Shown in pieces: positions 8,803 through 20,482 of a stretch of DNA of 64,000 bases; position 1 is the first letter of the stretch; each line of letters opens with the position of its first letter. The stretch lies in contig JACPPC010000013.1 of assembly GCA_016191225.1 (NCBI GenBank), positions 90,004-154,003 of the forward strand, given 5' to 3'. Below the pieces are notes generated by a model, which worked only from the letters and a program-made list of their open reading frames with translations, was not told the DNA's origin and ran no database searches. Source of the DNA: Gemmatimonadota bacterium (GTDB lineage: Bacteria > Gemmatimonadota > Gemmatimonadetes > Gemmatimonadales > Gemmatimonadaceae). A program made the translations under genes and the position numbers.

Positions 8803-11437
8803 CAGGGCGTCGTGCCGGTCTTCTGCCCGGCCGCAAGGAGGTTCGCCACGATCCGCGCCGCCCCGGGCACCCCCGCCGGCAGCTGCCGGAAGAGCGACAG
8901 CGTGCAATAGACCCACGTCCCCTGCCCGTACGGCGCCACCAGCAGCGCCCCCTTGTTCTCCGGCTCGTTGGGGTCGTGCATCTCCAGCAGCGGCGTCCAC
9001 CGCTCGCCGATCGTGCTCGGCATGTACAGCCCGCGCTCCTGCACCCAGCCGTCGAAGTCCGACTGCGAGATCCGGTTCGGTCCCGTCAGCACCTTGTTCG
9101 TCGGGTCGAGGATCGTCACCGGCGCCTCCTCGATCGTCACGCGGCTCGCGGGACGCCCGAGGGTGATCGGGTACGGCAGCATCCCCGGGCGCACCATCTC
9201 GTACTGGCCGTACTGCACGATCACCGTGCCACCCTTCCTCGCGAAGTCCATCAGCCGCGCGTTCTGCGCCGCCAGCTCCGGGCTCGACTCGTACGCGCGC
9301 GGGCCCACCACCACCGTCGTGAACTTGCCCAGGTCCGCGGTGCCGAGCGACGCCGGGTCGAGGAGCGTGACCGGGACGTCGAGCTGCCGCAGCACGCTCG
9401 CCACCGCATCGCCTACGCCCTGCACGTAGGCGACGCTGAGCGTCGGGGGAACCTTGACGTCCACCGCCTGCAGCGCGAGCGTCGCGTCGCGGAAGATCCG
9501 CTGCGGCCGGATGTGGTCGTACTCGATGCTCGTGTAGCCGTTGGCGTACACCGCGCCCGTCGCGGCGTCGGTCGCCGTGACCTTCACCTCGTGCCTGCCC
9601 ACGGCGAGCCGGCCGCGCAGCCGCACGTACACGTCGCGGGTCTCGGTCGGCGCGAGCCTGATCGAGCGCGTCGCGCTGTCGGCGGTCACGCCGCGGGGCG
9701 TCGCCACCGTGAGCGTGACCTCGCGCGGCGACGTCGACGCCGAGCGCAGCGTCACCCGCTCGGTGCGGTCGAGCGGCTCGTTGGCGCGGGCGTACTGGAG
9801 GGTGTTCTCGAGGGTGAGCGTGACGGCGTTGACGCCGGCCAGCGGGCGGTTCTGCTCCCCCTTCACCGCGTCGGCGAAGCGGTAGGCGATCGGGCCGACG
9901 GAGAGCGGTACCACTTCGCCGGCGACCTCGAGCAGCACCTCCACCTGCGACGTGAGCCGCATGTCCTCGGCGAGGGTCGAGTCTCCCGGCGGCGGCGTGT
10001 ACAGGTCGCCGCGGCGCGCAGAACGCAGGAACCACGGCGAGCCAGGCGCCGGCGGCGGGATCACGACCCCCCGGCGGACCGAGGAGTCAGCCGGCACGGC
10101 GGTGAATCCCTTGCCGAGCGGGACGCTCGGCATGCCGTTCGCCATGAGGACCGCAAACGACACACCCACCGGTGCGGTGCCGCGATTGAACACCGTGATG
10201 CCGACGGCCACCGAGTCCGTGGTCGCCACCAGCTCGCGGTCGGCCGTGACCTCGATCGCGACTCCGGCCGCGAGGGCCAGTGCCTGTGCGGCGCGGCGCT
10301 CGGTGATCGCGAGCGCGCTCGCAAGGTCGGCGCGCGCGAGAGTGCACTGCGAAAGCAGGTCCTTCGCTGCGCTCAGGACGACAGCGCCGCTCGGGACGAC
10401 GCCGCAGGCCCCGCCCTCGCGCGCCGCCTTCACCAGCCGCAGCACACGCGCCAGCGCCGGCACCGCCCCCGCCGGCGCAGCCAGGTCCAGCGCCGCCCGC
10501 GCCGCGTTCACCGCCACGGGCAGCGAGTCCACCGCCGCACGCTCGGCCGTCGTTCGTGCCGCCGCGCGCAACCGCGCCCACGTCGTATCAATCCCGTCGA
10601 AAAGCGACACCTCCTGCGCCGCCGGCGTCGCCTCGTTCACGCGACTCGCCTCGCGCCGCAGGTAATCCCAGCTCACCCCCTTCCGCTGCACCTGCCCAAA
10701 CCCCTGCGACTTGTGCTGGCTCCGGCTCTCCCCCGCCAGCTCGGCGTAACTCCGCCCGAGCAGCGCGTTGTACTCGCCCACGTTCATCTTGAGCGTCTGC
10801 TGCTCCGGCGAGAACCGCGCGTTGCGGTAGAACTTCTGCACCGTCCACGTCGGCCCGAACGCCGCCACCGGCCACCGCGTGGTGTCGGCACTCGCGTCGT
10901 ACGCCTCGCGCGCCAAAATCCCGCTCACCTGGTGGTGCCCGTGGCCGTCGCGCGGCGTCCCGCTGAACACGGCGACGATCACGTGCGGCCTGAAACTCCG
11001 CACCACCTTCACCACGTCGCCCAAGACCTCGGCGCGCGGCCAGTGGTTGAATGTCTCGTCGGCGGTCTTGCTGAAGCCAAAATCATACGCCCGGGTGAAG
11101 TACTGGTGCCCGCCGTCCACCCGCCGCGCCGCGAGCAGCTCCTCGGTGCGGATCACGCCCAGTCCCTCGCCCAACTCGTTGCCGATCAGGTTCTGGCCGC
11201 CGTCGCCGCGGGTGAGCGAGAGGTACGCCGTCTCCACCTGTCGGCCGCGCGCCAGCCAGGTGATCAGCTGCGTGTCCTCGTCGTCGGGGTGCGCCGCGAT
11301 CACCAGCACGCGCGTGTTCACGCCCAGCCCGCGCACCAGGTCGCCCAAAGCCGCCGCGCCGCGGTCCTGTGCGGCCAGGACGCGCGGCGCGATCGCCATG
11401 CAGGCCGCCGCGAGGGCGGCAATCACTGTTTTCGTCC

Positions 11438-11441
<4 letters not shown>
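8802..11441 (-). CDS. PIG-L/LmbE-family deacetylase, secreted, multidomain
   Basis: An 879-residue protein. The GTG start at 11441 overlaps the sucA stop by 4 bases (GTGA). A signal peptide (KTVIAALAAACMAIAPRVLA) precedes the zinc-dependent N-acetylsugar deacetylase domain, with AHPDDE near residue 45 and the second zinc motif DGHGHHQ near 150. The C-terminal half has beta-sandwich regions and a class I amidotransferase-like domain (TTVVVGPRAYESSPE). Likely substrate: an N-acetylated amino sugar outside the cytoplasm (inference). Oddity: residues about 354-363 (VVLSAAKDLL) are encoded by a dispersed repeat in frame, sitting between the catalytic half and the C-terminal half. Confidence 0.88.
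10353..10382 (-). repeat. Dispersed repeat, copy B, inside LmbE gene
   Basis: On the minus strand this reads gtcgtcctgagcgcagcgaa followed by ggacctgctt. A half copy (gtcgtcccgagcggcgct) lies next to it up to about position 10400. It is in frame with the host gene and translated. Confidence 0.8.
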
Positions 11442-14248
<2,807 letters not shown>

Positions 14249-14290
14249 GGGGGAAATCTAGCGGCGGAGGGGGGGGTGGGCGAGGCGCCG

Positions 14291-14917
14291 CTACCACCCC
14301 GCGGGCTTGCGAATCACGCCCTGCGCATCGCGGAGTTCCGCGGGCAGCTGCGAGTCGCGAAGCGGGCCCGGGCGGATGCGCTTGACGAAGGTGGCGGAGT
14401 CCCGGAGCACCCGCGCCGGGTGCTTCCTGGGATTCAGGATGCCTACCTTCTTGCCGAGGCGTTTGGTGACGATCTGCACCGGCGTCAGCAGGTCGGAGTC
14501 GTTGGTCACGAGCACGCCGACGTCGAACTCGTCCTCGTAGGCGTCGCAGATCAGGTGCGACGCGAGGTTGACGTCGGAGCCTTTCTCTTCGGTCTTGATG
14601 ACGGTGGCGAACCGCGGGCCGTTCACGGGTGGCACCGCCAGGAGCATCGACGCTCGGTGAGACAGGTAGTGACCGAGGTGAATCTCGACTGTCGGCAGCG
14701 TGCGGAGGGCGCGAAGGTACGCGAGCTGGCGCAGCGGTTGCTGCGGGTCGCTGGCGCGAGGGCTCACGTGCGCGGTGAAGTACTTGATCCGCCGGACCTG
14801 GTGACCCGGCAGCATGCGCCGCGAGAGCGCCGCCACGTCGAGCCAGCGAAATGGCGTGGCCTTGAGGCAGCCGTAGTAGAGGTTGAATCCGTCTATGTAA
14901 ACATGGGTGCGAGTCAT
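14291..14917 (-). CDS. NYN-domain (PIN-like) putative RNase
   Basis: A 208-residue protein starting MTRTHVYIDGFNLYYG. The NYN fold is a PIN-like metal-dependent nuclease domain; visible acidic residues are the Asp of YIDGFN, the Asp of EKGSDVNLASHL, and the paired Asps of VLVTNDSDLLTPV. Length is typical for single-domain LabA/DUF88 proteins. It is the first gene of the accessory region and stands alone: a hairpin separates it from the upstream antitoxin gene on the same strand. A role in RNA turnover or defence is inferred from family and context only. Confidence 0.88.
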   Translation of the reverse strand: MTRTHVYIDGFNLYYGCLKATPFRWLDVAALSRRMLPGHQVRRIKYFTAHVSPRASDPQQPLRQLAYLRALRTLPTVEIHLGHYLSHRASMLLAVPPVNGPRFATVIKTEEKGSDVNLASHLICDAYEDEFDVGVLVTNDSDLLTPVQIVTKRLGKKVGILNPRKHPARVLRDSATFVKRIRPGPLRDSQLPAELRDAQGVIRKPAGW

Positions 14918-14940
14918 CCAACCGAGTGGCTACAAAAGCA

Positions 14941-14962
14941 GAGGCCGCCTTTCGGCGGCCTC
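14941..14962 (-). terminator. Perfect 9-bp hairpin, candidate terminator
   Basis: gaggccgcc (14941-14949), a four-base loop and ggcggcctc (14954-14962) form a perfect stem. On the minus strand the loop is GAAA and the stem is followed by tgctttt, a short T-run. This fits termination downstream of the minus-strand antitoxin gene at 15059-15274, before the NYN gene. Confidence 0.55.
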
Positions 14963-15058
14963 GCGCCCATGCGCCTAGACGCAGGGGGGGTTAACTGAAG
15001 GGAAGATACGCCGCTCGCCCCGCACGCGCAACAGCAGAGCATTTCGGGGAGGGTCGAT

Positions 15059-15274
15059 CTATTGCAACCGGCGGCCCAGCTCCTCGCGCAGGGTTTCCCA
15101 ATCCTTCCCAGCCGACGGATCGGCTCTGTGCTCCGCCAACCGGCGATCGAGCTCAGCGGCCAGTTCGGGCGAGACCAGAACGTCCTTGTCGCTGAGGCTG
15201 TTCCAGATCCGCCCCATGAGCGCAATGCGCTCCTCGACGTTGAGCCGGGAGAAGTCGATCTCTGGCGCGCCCAT
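15059..15274 (-). CDS. Addiction-module antitoxin, Unstab_antitox/TIGR02574 type
   Basis: A 71-residue acidic, helical protein beginning MGAPEIDFSRLNVEERIALM. The pattern of an N-terminal ERI.LM.RIW.SL segment followed by SPELAAELDRRLAEHRADP is that of the small antitoxins normally paired with RelE/ParE toxins. I chose the second in-frame ATG (15274) because the upstream 26 residues lack the family pattern. The usual toxin gene would overlap or follow closely; here 141 bases with a hairpin follow, then the NYN gene. It is either an orphan antitoxin or acts with a distant toxin. Confidence 0.75.
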   Translation of the reverse strand: MGAPEIDFSRLNVEERIALMGRIWNSLSDKDVLVSPELAAELDRRLAEHRADPSAGKDWETLREELGRRLQ

Positions 15275-15377
15275 GGGTGAGAGGTACAATCGGCCGTCCG
15301 GGTTGGCAAGCGTGGGTGAGCGGGAAACGCGGCGCGAGAAGGGATCGCACATCCCCGCCTACCCTAACCCGGCAGCG

Positions 15378-15677
15378 TCAGCGCGGCGTCATAATCCGAC
15401 GTTCGGCTTCGACGTACGACCTGAGCACCGCGTTGATGCGCGTCTGGTACCGTGGCCCGGCCGCACGAAACCACTCGAGCACGTCCTCGTCGAGGCGGAG
15501 CGAAATCGCGCGTTTGGCCGGCGGCGTCACCACGCGCGCGTTCCGCCAGAACGAGTCCGGCAGCACCGGCAACTCGTCCGGCGCCGACGCGGCGATGGCG
15601 CGGTCGGACAGGCGGCGCAGGCGCGGGAGGTCAGCCTTTCCGCGGCTCGGCTTGGTGGGCAGCGATTTCCTGGGCAT
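15378..15677 (-). CDS. BrnA-like antitoxin (ribbon-helix-helix)
   Basis: A 99-residue protein. Its C-terminal part, ISLRLDEDVLEWFRAAGPRY followed by QTRINAVLRSYVEA, is the BrnA signature: a short RHH-like DNA-binding segment that represses its own operon and neutralises the RNase BrnT. The basic N-terminus starts at the ATG at 15677 (MPRKSLPTKP). A longer reading frame goes to 15761 but would run through a palindromic operator-like site. BrnT normally precedes BrnA in the same operon; I find no BrnT-like coding sequence upstream, so this looks like an orphan. Confidence 0.75.
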   Translation of the reverse strand: MPRKSLPTKPSRGKADLPRLRRLSDRAIAASAPDELPVLPDSFWRNARVVTPPAKRAISLRLDEDVLEWFRAAGPRYQTRINAVLRSYVEAERRIMTPR

Positions 15678-15721
15678 GGCGTCGGCGCTCCGGGCTGCTG
15701 CTGACAAGAGTAGACGGATCG

Positions 15722-15735
15722 TATACATGTGTATA
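15722..15735. promoter_or_regulatory. Operator-like inverted repeat upstream of BrnA-like gene
   Basis: TATACA-TG-TGTATA is a 6-bp inverted repeat with a 2-base centre, nested in GTATA(8)TATAC (15721-15738). It lies 45 bases upstream of the chosen BrnA start in otherwise GC-rich DNA and is a plausible autoregulatory site. Confidence 0.5.
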
Positions 15736-15924
15736 TACGCACTGCGCCATCCGAATGCCAACCGAGGGCCGCAGCCGAAATCTCTGGGCGTCGGTTAACT
15801 CGTTGTCGGACAGCAACTTGCCTGGTCAGGTCGCTCCCGGTGACCGGACGATGACTTGGGCGAGTCAGCGAAAGCTCATTCGACGGGGAAGCGCGATCGC
15901 TGCCGAGCGGTACTTTCTCTTCCG

Positions 15925-17082
15925 ATGATCGCGCATCGGTTCGCGCTCGCCCTCCTGGCTCTCACCCTCGCCGCCTGCGCCGGCGCCCGCCCCGGCGCCA
16001 CCCCCACTCCCCCCACCGCCCTCCTCACCGACACCCTCCGCTCGATCCTCACGCGCGCCCGCGCCGATTCTGTCTTCTCAGGCGCCATCGCGGTGGTCGG
16101 GGGTCGCGACCGCCTCTACGCCACCGTCGCCGTCGGCACCACCGACTGGGCTCCCGGCTCGGCCCCCATCGACGAGCACACGCTGTGGGACCTGGCGAGC
16201 CTCACCAAGATCGTCGCCCTCACCACGACCATGGCGACCCTCGTGGACCAGGGGATCGTGCACCTCGACGACCCCGTGCGCCGCTGGGTGCCCGAGTGGC
16301 GCGTGGCCGGGAGCGAGGGGGTGACGGTGCGCGACTTGCTCACGCACCGGAGCGGGCTGCCGGCGTTCAAGCAGTATTTCAAGCGCGTCACCGGAGGCGA
16401 CACGGTGCGCGCGCTGGTGCTGGCCGAGCCGCTGGAGGCGCCCAACCGCACGCGGATGGTCTACAGCGACCTCGGGGCGATCATCCTGGGGATCGTGGTC
16501 GAGCGGGCGACGCAATCGGCGTTCGACGTCGCGGTGCGCGACCGGGTGCTGGGTCCGGCGCACCTGTGGGACACGCGGTTCAACCCGACGCCGGCCGAGC
16601 GCGGGCGGACGGCGGCGACGGAGCGGGACCCGTGGCGGGAGAGGTTGCTGGTGGCGGAGGTGCACGACGAGAACGCTGCGGCGCTGGGGGGTGTCTCGGC
16701 GCACGCGGGATTGTTCTCGACGGCGAGCGACATGGCCAGGTTCGCGCAGGTGTGGCTCAGCGAGGGGGCGATCGCTGGCGAGGGCGGGCGGCGGTTGTTC
16801 CGGGCGGAGGCGGCGCGGCAGTTCGCGACGGTGCAGGATTCTGCGTTCAGCTTACGGGCGCTGGGGTGGGATACGCCGACGGGGGAGAACAGCGCTGGGA
16901 CGAGGATGAAGCGGCCGGCGTATGGGCATACCGGCTTTACGGGCACCTCACTATGGATAGATCCGGCGAGGGGGGTGTTTGTGGTGTTGTTGACGAATCG
17001 GGTGAATCCGAGCAGGGAGAGGGTGGGGATTGCGGGGGTGAGAGTGAGGGTGGCGGACGCGGTGGTCGGGCTGGCGCGCTAG
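15925..17082 (+). CDS. Serine hydrolase, beta-lactamase/PBP fold, lipoprotein
   Basis: A 385-residue enzyme. The ATG at 15925 gives a signal peptide with lipobox (LTLAACAG). Class C beta-lactamase-family motifs are in order: SLTK (SxxK nucleophile, near residue 93), YSD as the YxN equivalent (near 180), and HTGFTG as the KTG equivalent near the C-terminus. Such proteins are esterases, peptidases or amidases more often than true beta-lactamases. Single gene on the plus strand within an otherwise minus-strand accessory region; its codon use resembles the flanking chromosome more than the defence genes that follow. Confidence 0.88.
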   Translation: MIAHRFALALLALTLAACAGARPGATPTPPTALLTDTLRSILTRARADSVFSGAIAVVGGRDRLYATVAVGTTDWAPGSAPIDEHTLWDLASLTKIVALTTTMATLVDQGIVHLDDPVRRWVPEWRVAGSEGVTVRDLLTHRSGLPAFKQYFKRVTGGDTVRALVLAEPLEAPNRTRMVYSDLGAIILGIVVERATQSAFDVAVRDRVLGPAHLWDTRFNPTPAERGRTAATERDPWRERLLVAEVHDENAAALGGVSAHAGLFSTASDMARFAQVWLSEGAIAGEGGRRLFRAEAARQFATVQDSAFSLRALGWDTPTGENSAGTRMKRPAYGHTGFTGTSLWIDPARGVFVVLLTNRVNPSRERVGIAGVRVRVADAVVGLAR

Positions 17083-17106
17083 CATCTAGTCTCCGCGACT
17101 GCTAGC
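17078..17106. terminator. Hairpin between convergent genes
   Basis: GCTAG (17078-17082) pairs with CTAGC (17102-17106), and AGTC (17088-17091) with GACT (17097-17100). It overlaps both stop codons of the convergent serine hydrolase and KTSC genes. No T-run, so the assignment is tentative. Confidence 0.3.
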
Positions 17107-17314
17107 CGCGAGCGTAACGGTAGTTGCCCTTGATGCTCTGGGCCAGGAACTGACCCTTGGATGATGCCGACTTGAACTGCTCGAACACGGCCTCCGGCAC
17201 ATCGAAGTAGTTGTACGTGCCGCTCTTGAGAAACACGACTGTCAGTGTCTTGGTCGAGGAATCGTAGGAGAACCGCGCGATGGTCGACGAACCCGGCGCC
17301 TCAATCCAGTCCAT
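17102..17314 (-). CDS. KTSC-domain protein, last gene of the SIR2-HerA operon
   Basis: A 70-residue protein that is essentially one KTSC domain: STIARFSYDSSTKTLTVVFL, then GTYNYFDVPEAVFEQFKSA and an SKG.F...IKGNYRY tail. The domain has no agreed biochemical activity; it occurs alone or fused to other enzymes. The ATG at 17314 shares one base with the HerA stop (TGATG); a GTG directly before it (17317) is an alternative start. The tight coupling suggests it is made with HerA, possibly as a regulator, adaptor or immunity-type subunit. That role is inference. Confidence 0.85.
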   Translation of the reverse strand: MDWIEAPGSSTIARFSYDSSTKTLTVVFLKSGTYNYFDVPEAVFEQFKSASSKGQFLAQSIKGNYRYARG

Positions 17315-19224
17315 CACTTGTGCTCCTGTTGAGATGTTTCAGTGGCATTGACCACGGCAGGGTGTTCGTAGCGGACGTTCTGCTTCCTCCACTGTACAAG
17401 TACTTCGTCATACCTCGGCGCATCGCGTCGCTGATTCCAACCACCGGGCCCGTCAAAGCCGTCGTCCTCGCTCCCTCCCACGGAGACCCGTGGATCGACG
17501 CTGTCTGGCATGCGGTCATCTGGTGGTCGCTCGATTAGGACTCGCATCGGCAGGCTCACGGCCTCTCCCACCACGATCGCCTCACCTGTTCGCAGGGCGG
17601 GAAGCATGTCAAACAGTCCATGAAGGTTCTCCGGTGCAGCGGAGGTGATATGTCCGCGGTCCGATTCGTTCGACAGGCGCATGGCGATGATCGTTCCACA
17701 TTGTGATAGCACCGTCGGATCTAGCTCGGAAGGCCGTTGGCTGACCAGCATCAGCCCCACGCCGTACTTCCTGCCTTCTTTGGCGATCCGCCTAACAGCG
17801 GATGACGCTGAATCAGTGTCTCCTCGGCCGAGGTATGCGTGAGCTTCTTCGAGAACGACGAGCAGTGGACGCTCGCGCCCTCCCTCAGGTAGGTTGCGAG
17901 CCCAGAACAGCGCGTCGTACAGCACCCTGAGGACCGCCCCGACCAGCTCACCGAGGACGGCGCTCGGGACCCCAGAGAGGTCAAGTATGGTGACCGGTGC
18001 TGAGTGCCCAATCCAAGCTCGGAGAAGTTCGTCCAAGTCCTGCTGAGGCAATCCGTTCTTGTCCGGGAGCCATTCGCCAGGCGAAAACAGGAAGGCCAAC
18101 CTTGGATCACGCAGGCGTGACGCTAGCAGGCCTACTTGTTGCCGAATCCCGAGAGAGTCCTTGCCCCACTGTACGCGCTCGTTCGGCGCTCCTGTCGTCT
18201 TCACGGTTCGGTAGAGCGGCGCAGTTACGCTCATCGCGTCACCCAACTGCACAGGCGCGCCGTTGTCTCCGAGTAGGTATGCTGGCAGCACCTCTTCCGC
18301 ACCAGCGCCCGGCTTCGGGATTGTCGTGACGTGTTCTCGCTTGTGCAATTCAAACCATAGCTCATGAATGCTGAACGGCACCGGTGAGTCGACCGTAAGA
18401 GTCTGTTCATCGATTCCGTCACGCGGTTTCGCCTCAAGCGACGCTTTCTTCAGCCGAAGCACCGAGTCTGCAATCACTGCGCGCGCCTGATCACTCACAG
18501 CTCCAATCGAGACCGCGACGAGCTCGTCGAAGGTCAGTGCCCAGAACGGGACCCGGAGCTCGATCTCGCCCGCGCTCGCGTCCGCCGACACACGAAACAC
18601 AGCAGCTTGCGCGCCGAGCGCGCGCGCATACTCACCGTGCATGTCGAGAATAAGAACCCTCGACGATGGATATCTGCTGCTGTTCGAGAGCGCCCGAAGC
18701 ACCGCTGACACAGTCGTCGATTTTCCCGCGCCGGTGGATCCGACAACCGCACTATGGCGCGTCACCAGCCGATTCACATCAACGAGCGCAGGAATCGCCG
18801 CGGCGCTCGCGATCGTGCCAATCGTGACAAATCCAGATGGCTCACTGGGTCCATAGATCGTCTTCAGGTCGTCTTCTGTGACGATGTGAACCCGATCGTC
18901 GATCGTCGGGTGCTGCGAGATGCCCCGGGCGAATCTCCCTCCCGCTCCGGACTCACCGATGAGCTGCACTCGAAGCCACCGATTGCCATACGTGTGCGCT
19001 CCGTCCTCTCGCAGCGGGGCAGCGCCAGCCCCAACTTGCGACACAACACCAAACAAGCTCGCGAACCCCATCGGAATTCGTACGAACGTGCCGACCTGAC
19101 CGATTCGATAGGCCGCGCCTGCGACAAACGACAGACCTGTAACTGTTTCATCGCCGAGCTCAACCGTGACATCCGTCCCGGTAACACTCTGGACCGTTCC
19201 GACGAATGTGGGGTCGCGCTTCAT
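17314..19224 (-). CDS. HerA-like DNA translocase/ATPase (DUF87)
   Basis: A 636-residue hexameric-type ATPase of the HerA/FtsK class. An N-terminal HAS-barrel-like beta domain (residues 1-70) precedes the ATPase core: Walker A GSTGAGKST (162-170), LDMHGEYA (193-200), Walker B LLVVLEEAH (454-462), and KYGVGLMLVSQRPSELDP with the sensor and Arg region. Starts 7 bases after the SIR2 stop. SIR2 plus HerA is a known anti-phage pair (SIR2-HerA, Nezha) in which the two assemble into a large complex and NAD is consumed on infection. Function here is inferred from that pairing. Confidence 0.93.
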   Translation of the reverse strand: MKRDPTFVGTVQSVTGTDVTVELGDETVTGLSFVAGAAYRIGQVGTFVRIPMGFASLFGVVSQVGAGAAPLREDGAHTYGNRWLRVQLIGESGAGGRFARGISQHPTIDDRVHIVTEDDLKTIYGPSEPSGFVTIGTIASAAAIPALVDVNRLVTRHSAVVGSTGAGKSTTVSAVLRALSNSSRYPSSRVLILDMHGEYARALGAQAAVFRVSADASAGEIELRVPFWALTFDELVAVSIGAVSDQARAVIADSVLRLKKASLEAKPRDGIDEQTLTVDSPVPFSIHELWFELHKREHVTTIPKPGAGAEEVLPAYLLGDNGAPVQLGDAMSVTAPLYRTVKTTGAPNERVQWGKDSLGIRQQVGLLASRLRDPRLAFLFSPGEWLPDKNGLPQQDLDELLRAWIGHSAPVTILDLSGVPSAVLGELVGAVLRVLYDALFWARNLPEGGRERPLLVVLEEAHAYLGRGDTDSASSAVRRIAKEGRKYGVGLMLVSQRPSELDPTVLSQCGTIIAMRLSNESDRGHITSAAPENLHGLFDMLPALRTGEAIVVGEAVSLPMRVLIERPPDDRMPDSVDPRVSVGGSEDDGFDGPGGWNQRRDAPRYDEVLVQWRKQNVRYEHPAVVNATETSQQEHK

Positions 19225-19231
19225 GGGCGAG

Positions 19232-20482
19232 CTAGGCCTGCGCTGACGAGCGGATGGGCAGTTGACGCGCCAAGAAGTCGCCCAAGGACTGAAAATCGCC
19301 GAGTAGGAACTTGGGCCTCCCGAGCGCAGACCCGCTCCTCGCGCCGAGCTCTGCAGTTTCGACCGCGATCCCATGAAGGGCGTGGCTATCGATTGGATCG
19401 ACGTTCCACTCGCGCTCCACTGTTCCAAGCACGGCTCCGTCAGCAGCAAGCACGGTCAGATTCGCCTGCGCGCGTGCGCGCGCGGTGGCCAGCGGGTAGC
19501 TCCCCCGATCTCCGTAAAGCAGACCGAAGCACATTGCGGTTGCGTTCCCCTCCAGCCCCTGCACAATCACCTCATTCAGGTGTTGGTCCGCGAACGAATA
19601 GCCGCAGGTTACGAGCACGGCCTGTCCGCGGCCCAAGAACGCCTTTAGCCGGTCAATCATCGCAAGGTAGGGTTGTCGCCTGCTCTGGTCGTACTTCAGG
19701 TGACTCGGATAGATGAGCTGTCGGTCACCCGAGCTCTCGCGCATGGATCGACGCTCCACGTCGCTCGTGGCAGTGCGCCACCAGTTGATCGAACCGTGCA
19801 CCTTCCAAAGCCTCGCCCAACGCGCCGGGAGCGCGTCTTGCTCCATCGCGGCGATGTCAAAGAAGGTACGATACGACCCCACAAATCCATCGAAATACGG
19901 TACCCGACGCTCCTCGAGTGCCTCCTCCATGAGTAGATCGTAGTTGCTGGTGAACACCTCAGCTGGCTCCTTTCGCGGGATGACGCCGATCCATGAGGCA
20001 AGCCGATGATACGGCGTACTATTGTCGGGGAGCCTCTCGTTGACAACGCCCGTCGTTATCTCGCACACTCGCTGGTCCAGCGCCAGCAGCGTTTCGTGCG
20101 TAAGCCCGTCGATCGGTCCGCCCGACGCTACCTCCGTCAAGCTCCTGATCTGGCTCAGAATCTCCTCAACATTTGGCGTCGCATTGCCTGACGTTGCGAG
20201 TCTCTGAAGCACCGACGCAAACGCAACCATCGCTTCCGCATCGCTCTCCAGCTCAGTTCGCACAATCTTGGTGAGTCCGGCAATATCAGGAATGAGCGCC
20301 TCGTTCACACCATTTCGCGGGACTCTGATCGAGACCGGGCAACCCGCTCCGAGAAGGAATGCGACACGCATCTTGTCAGGCGCCAGCGCCTGCTCAAGGA
20401 GCGCCGCTTGTGCGTACGGACAATGCCCAGGAGCGCTCGGCGCGGCCTGGACGACTGGCACGGGTTGCACAATCGTCGTCAT
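19232..20482 (-). CDS. SIR2-family NADase/deacetylase-like effector
   Basis: A 416-residue SIR2-domain protein. NAD-binding and catalytic motifs are intact: FLLGAGCP (GAG at 45-47), TSNYDLL (Asn180, Asp182), KVHGSINW (His229) and TCGYSFADQHLNEVI. Defence SIR2 proteins with this Asn/His pair hydrolyse NAD+ rather than deacetylate. The C-terminal 70 residues after the SIR2 fold are unrecognised and could contact HerA. The start ATG overlaps the DUF2130 stop by 4 bases (ATGA), and HerA follows after 7 bases. Effector role is inferred from family and from the HerA pairing. Confidence 0.92.
   Translation of the reverse strand: MTTIVQPVPVVQAAPSAPGHCPYAQAALLEQALAPDKMRVAFLLGAGCPVSIRVPRNGVNEALIPDIAGLTKIVRTELESDAEAMVAFASVLQRLATSGNATPNVEEILSQIRSLTEVASGGPIDGLTHETLLALDQRVCEITTGVVNERLPDNSTPYHRLASWIGVIPRKEPAEVFTSNYDLLMEEALEERRVPYFDGFVGSYRTFFDIAAMEQDALPARWARLWKVHGSINWWRTATSDVERRSMRESSGDRQLIYPSHLKYDQSRRQPYLAMIDRLKAFLGRGQAVLVTCGYSFADQHLNEVIVQGLEGNATAMCFGLLYGDRGSYPLATARARAQANLTVLAADGAVLGTVEREWNVDPIDSHALHGIAVETAELGARSGSALGRPKFLLGDFQSLGDFLARQLPIRSSAQA

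Noticed and set aside
7723..10035. 770-codon minus frame covering the binding protein and part of LmbE
   Set aside because: The first 410 codons are an out-of-frame reading of the LmbE gene; the true start is the ATG at 8802 with lipoprotein signal.
14963..15058. ParE/RelE toxin downstream of the 71-residue antitoxin
   Set aside because: Only about 95 bases remain after the hairpin and no toxin-like peptide is encoded.
15678..15900. BrnT toxin upstream of the BrnA-like gene
   Set aside because: Short frames there do not resemble the BrnT RNase fold.
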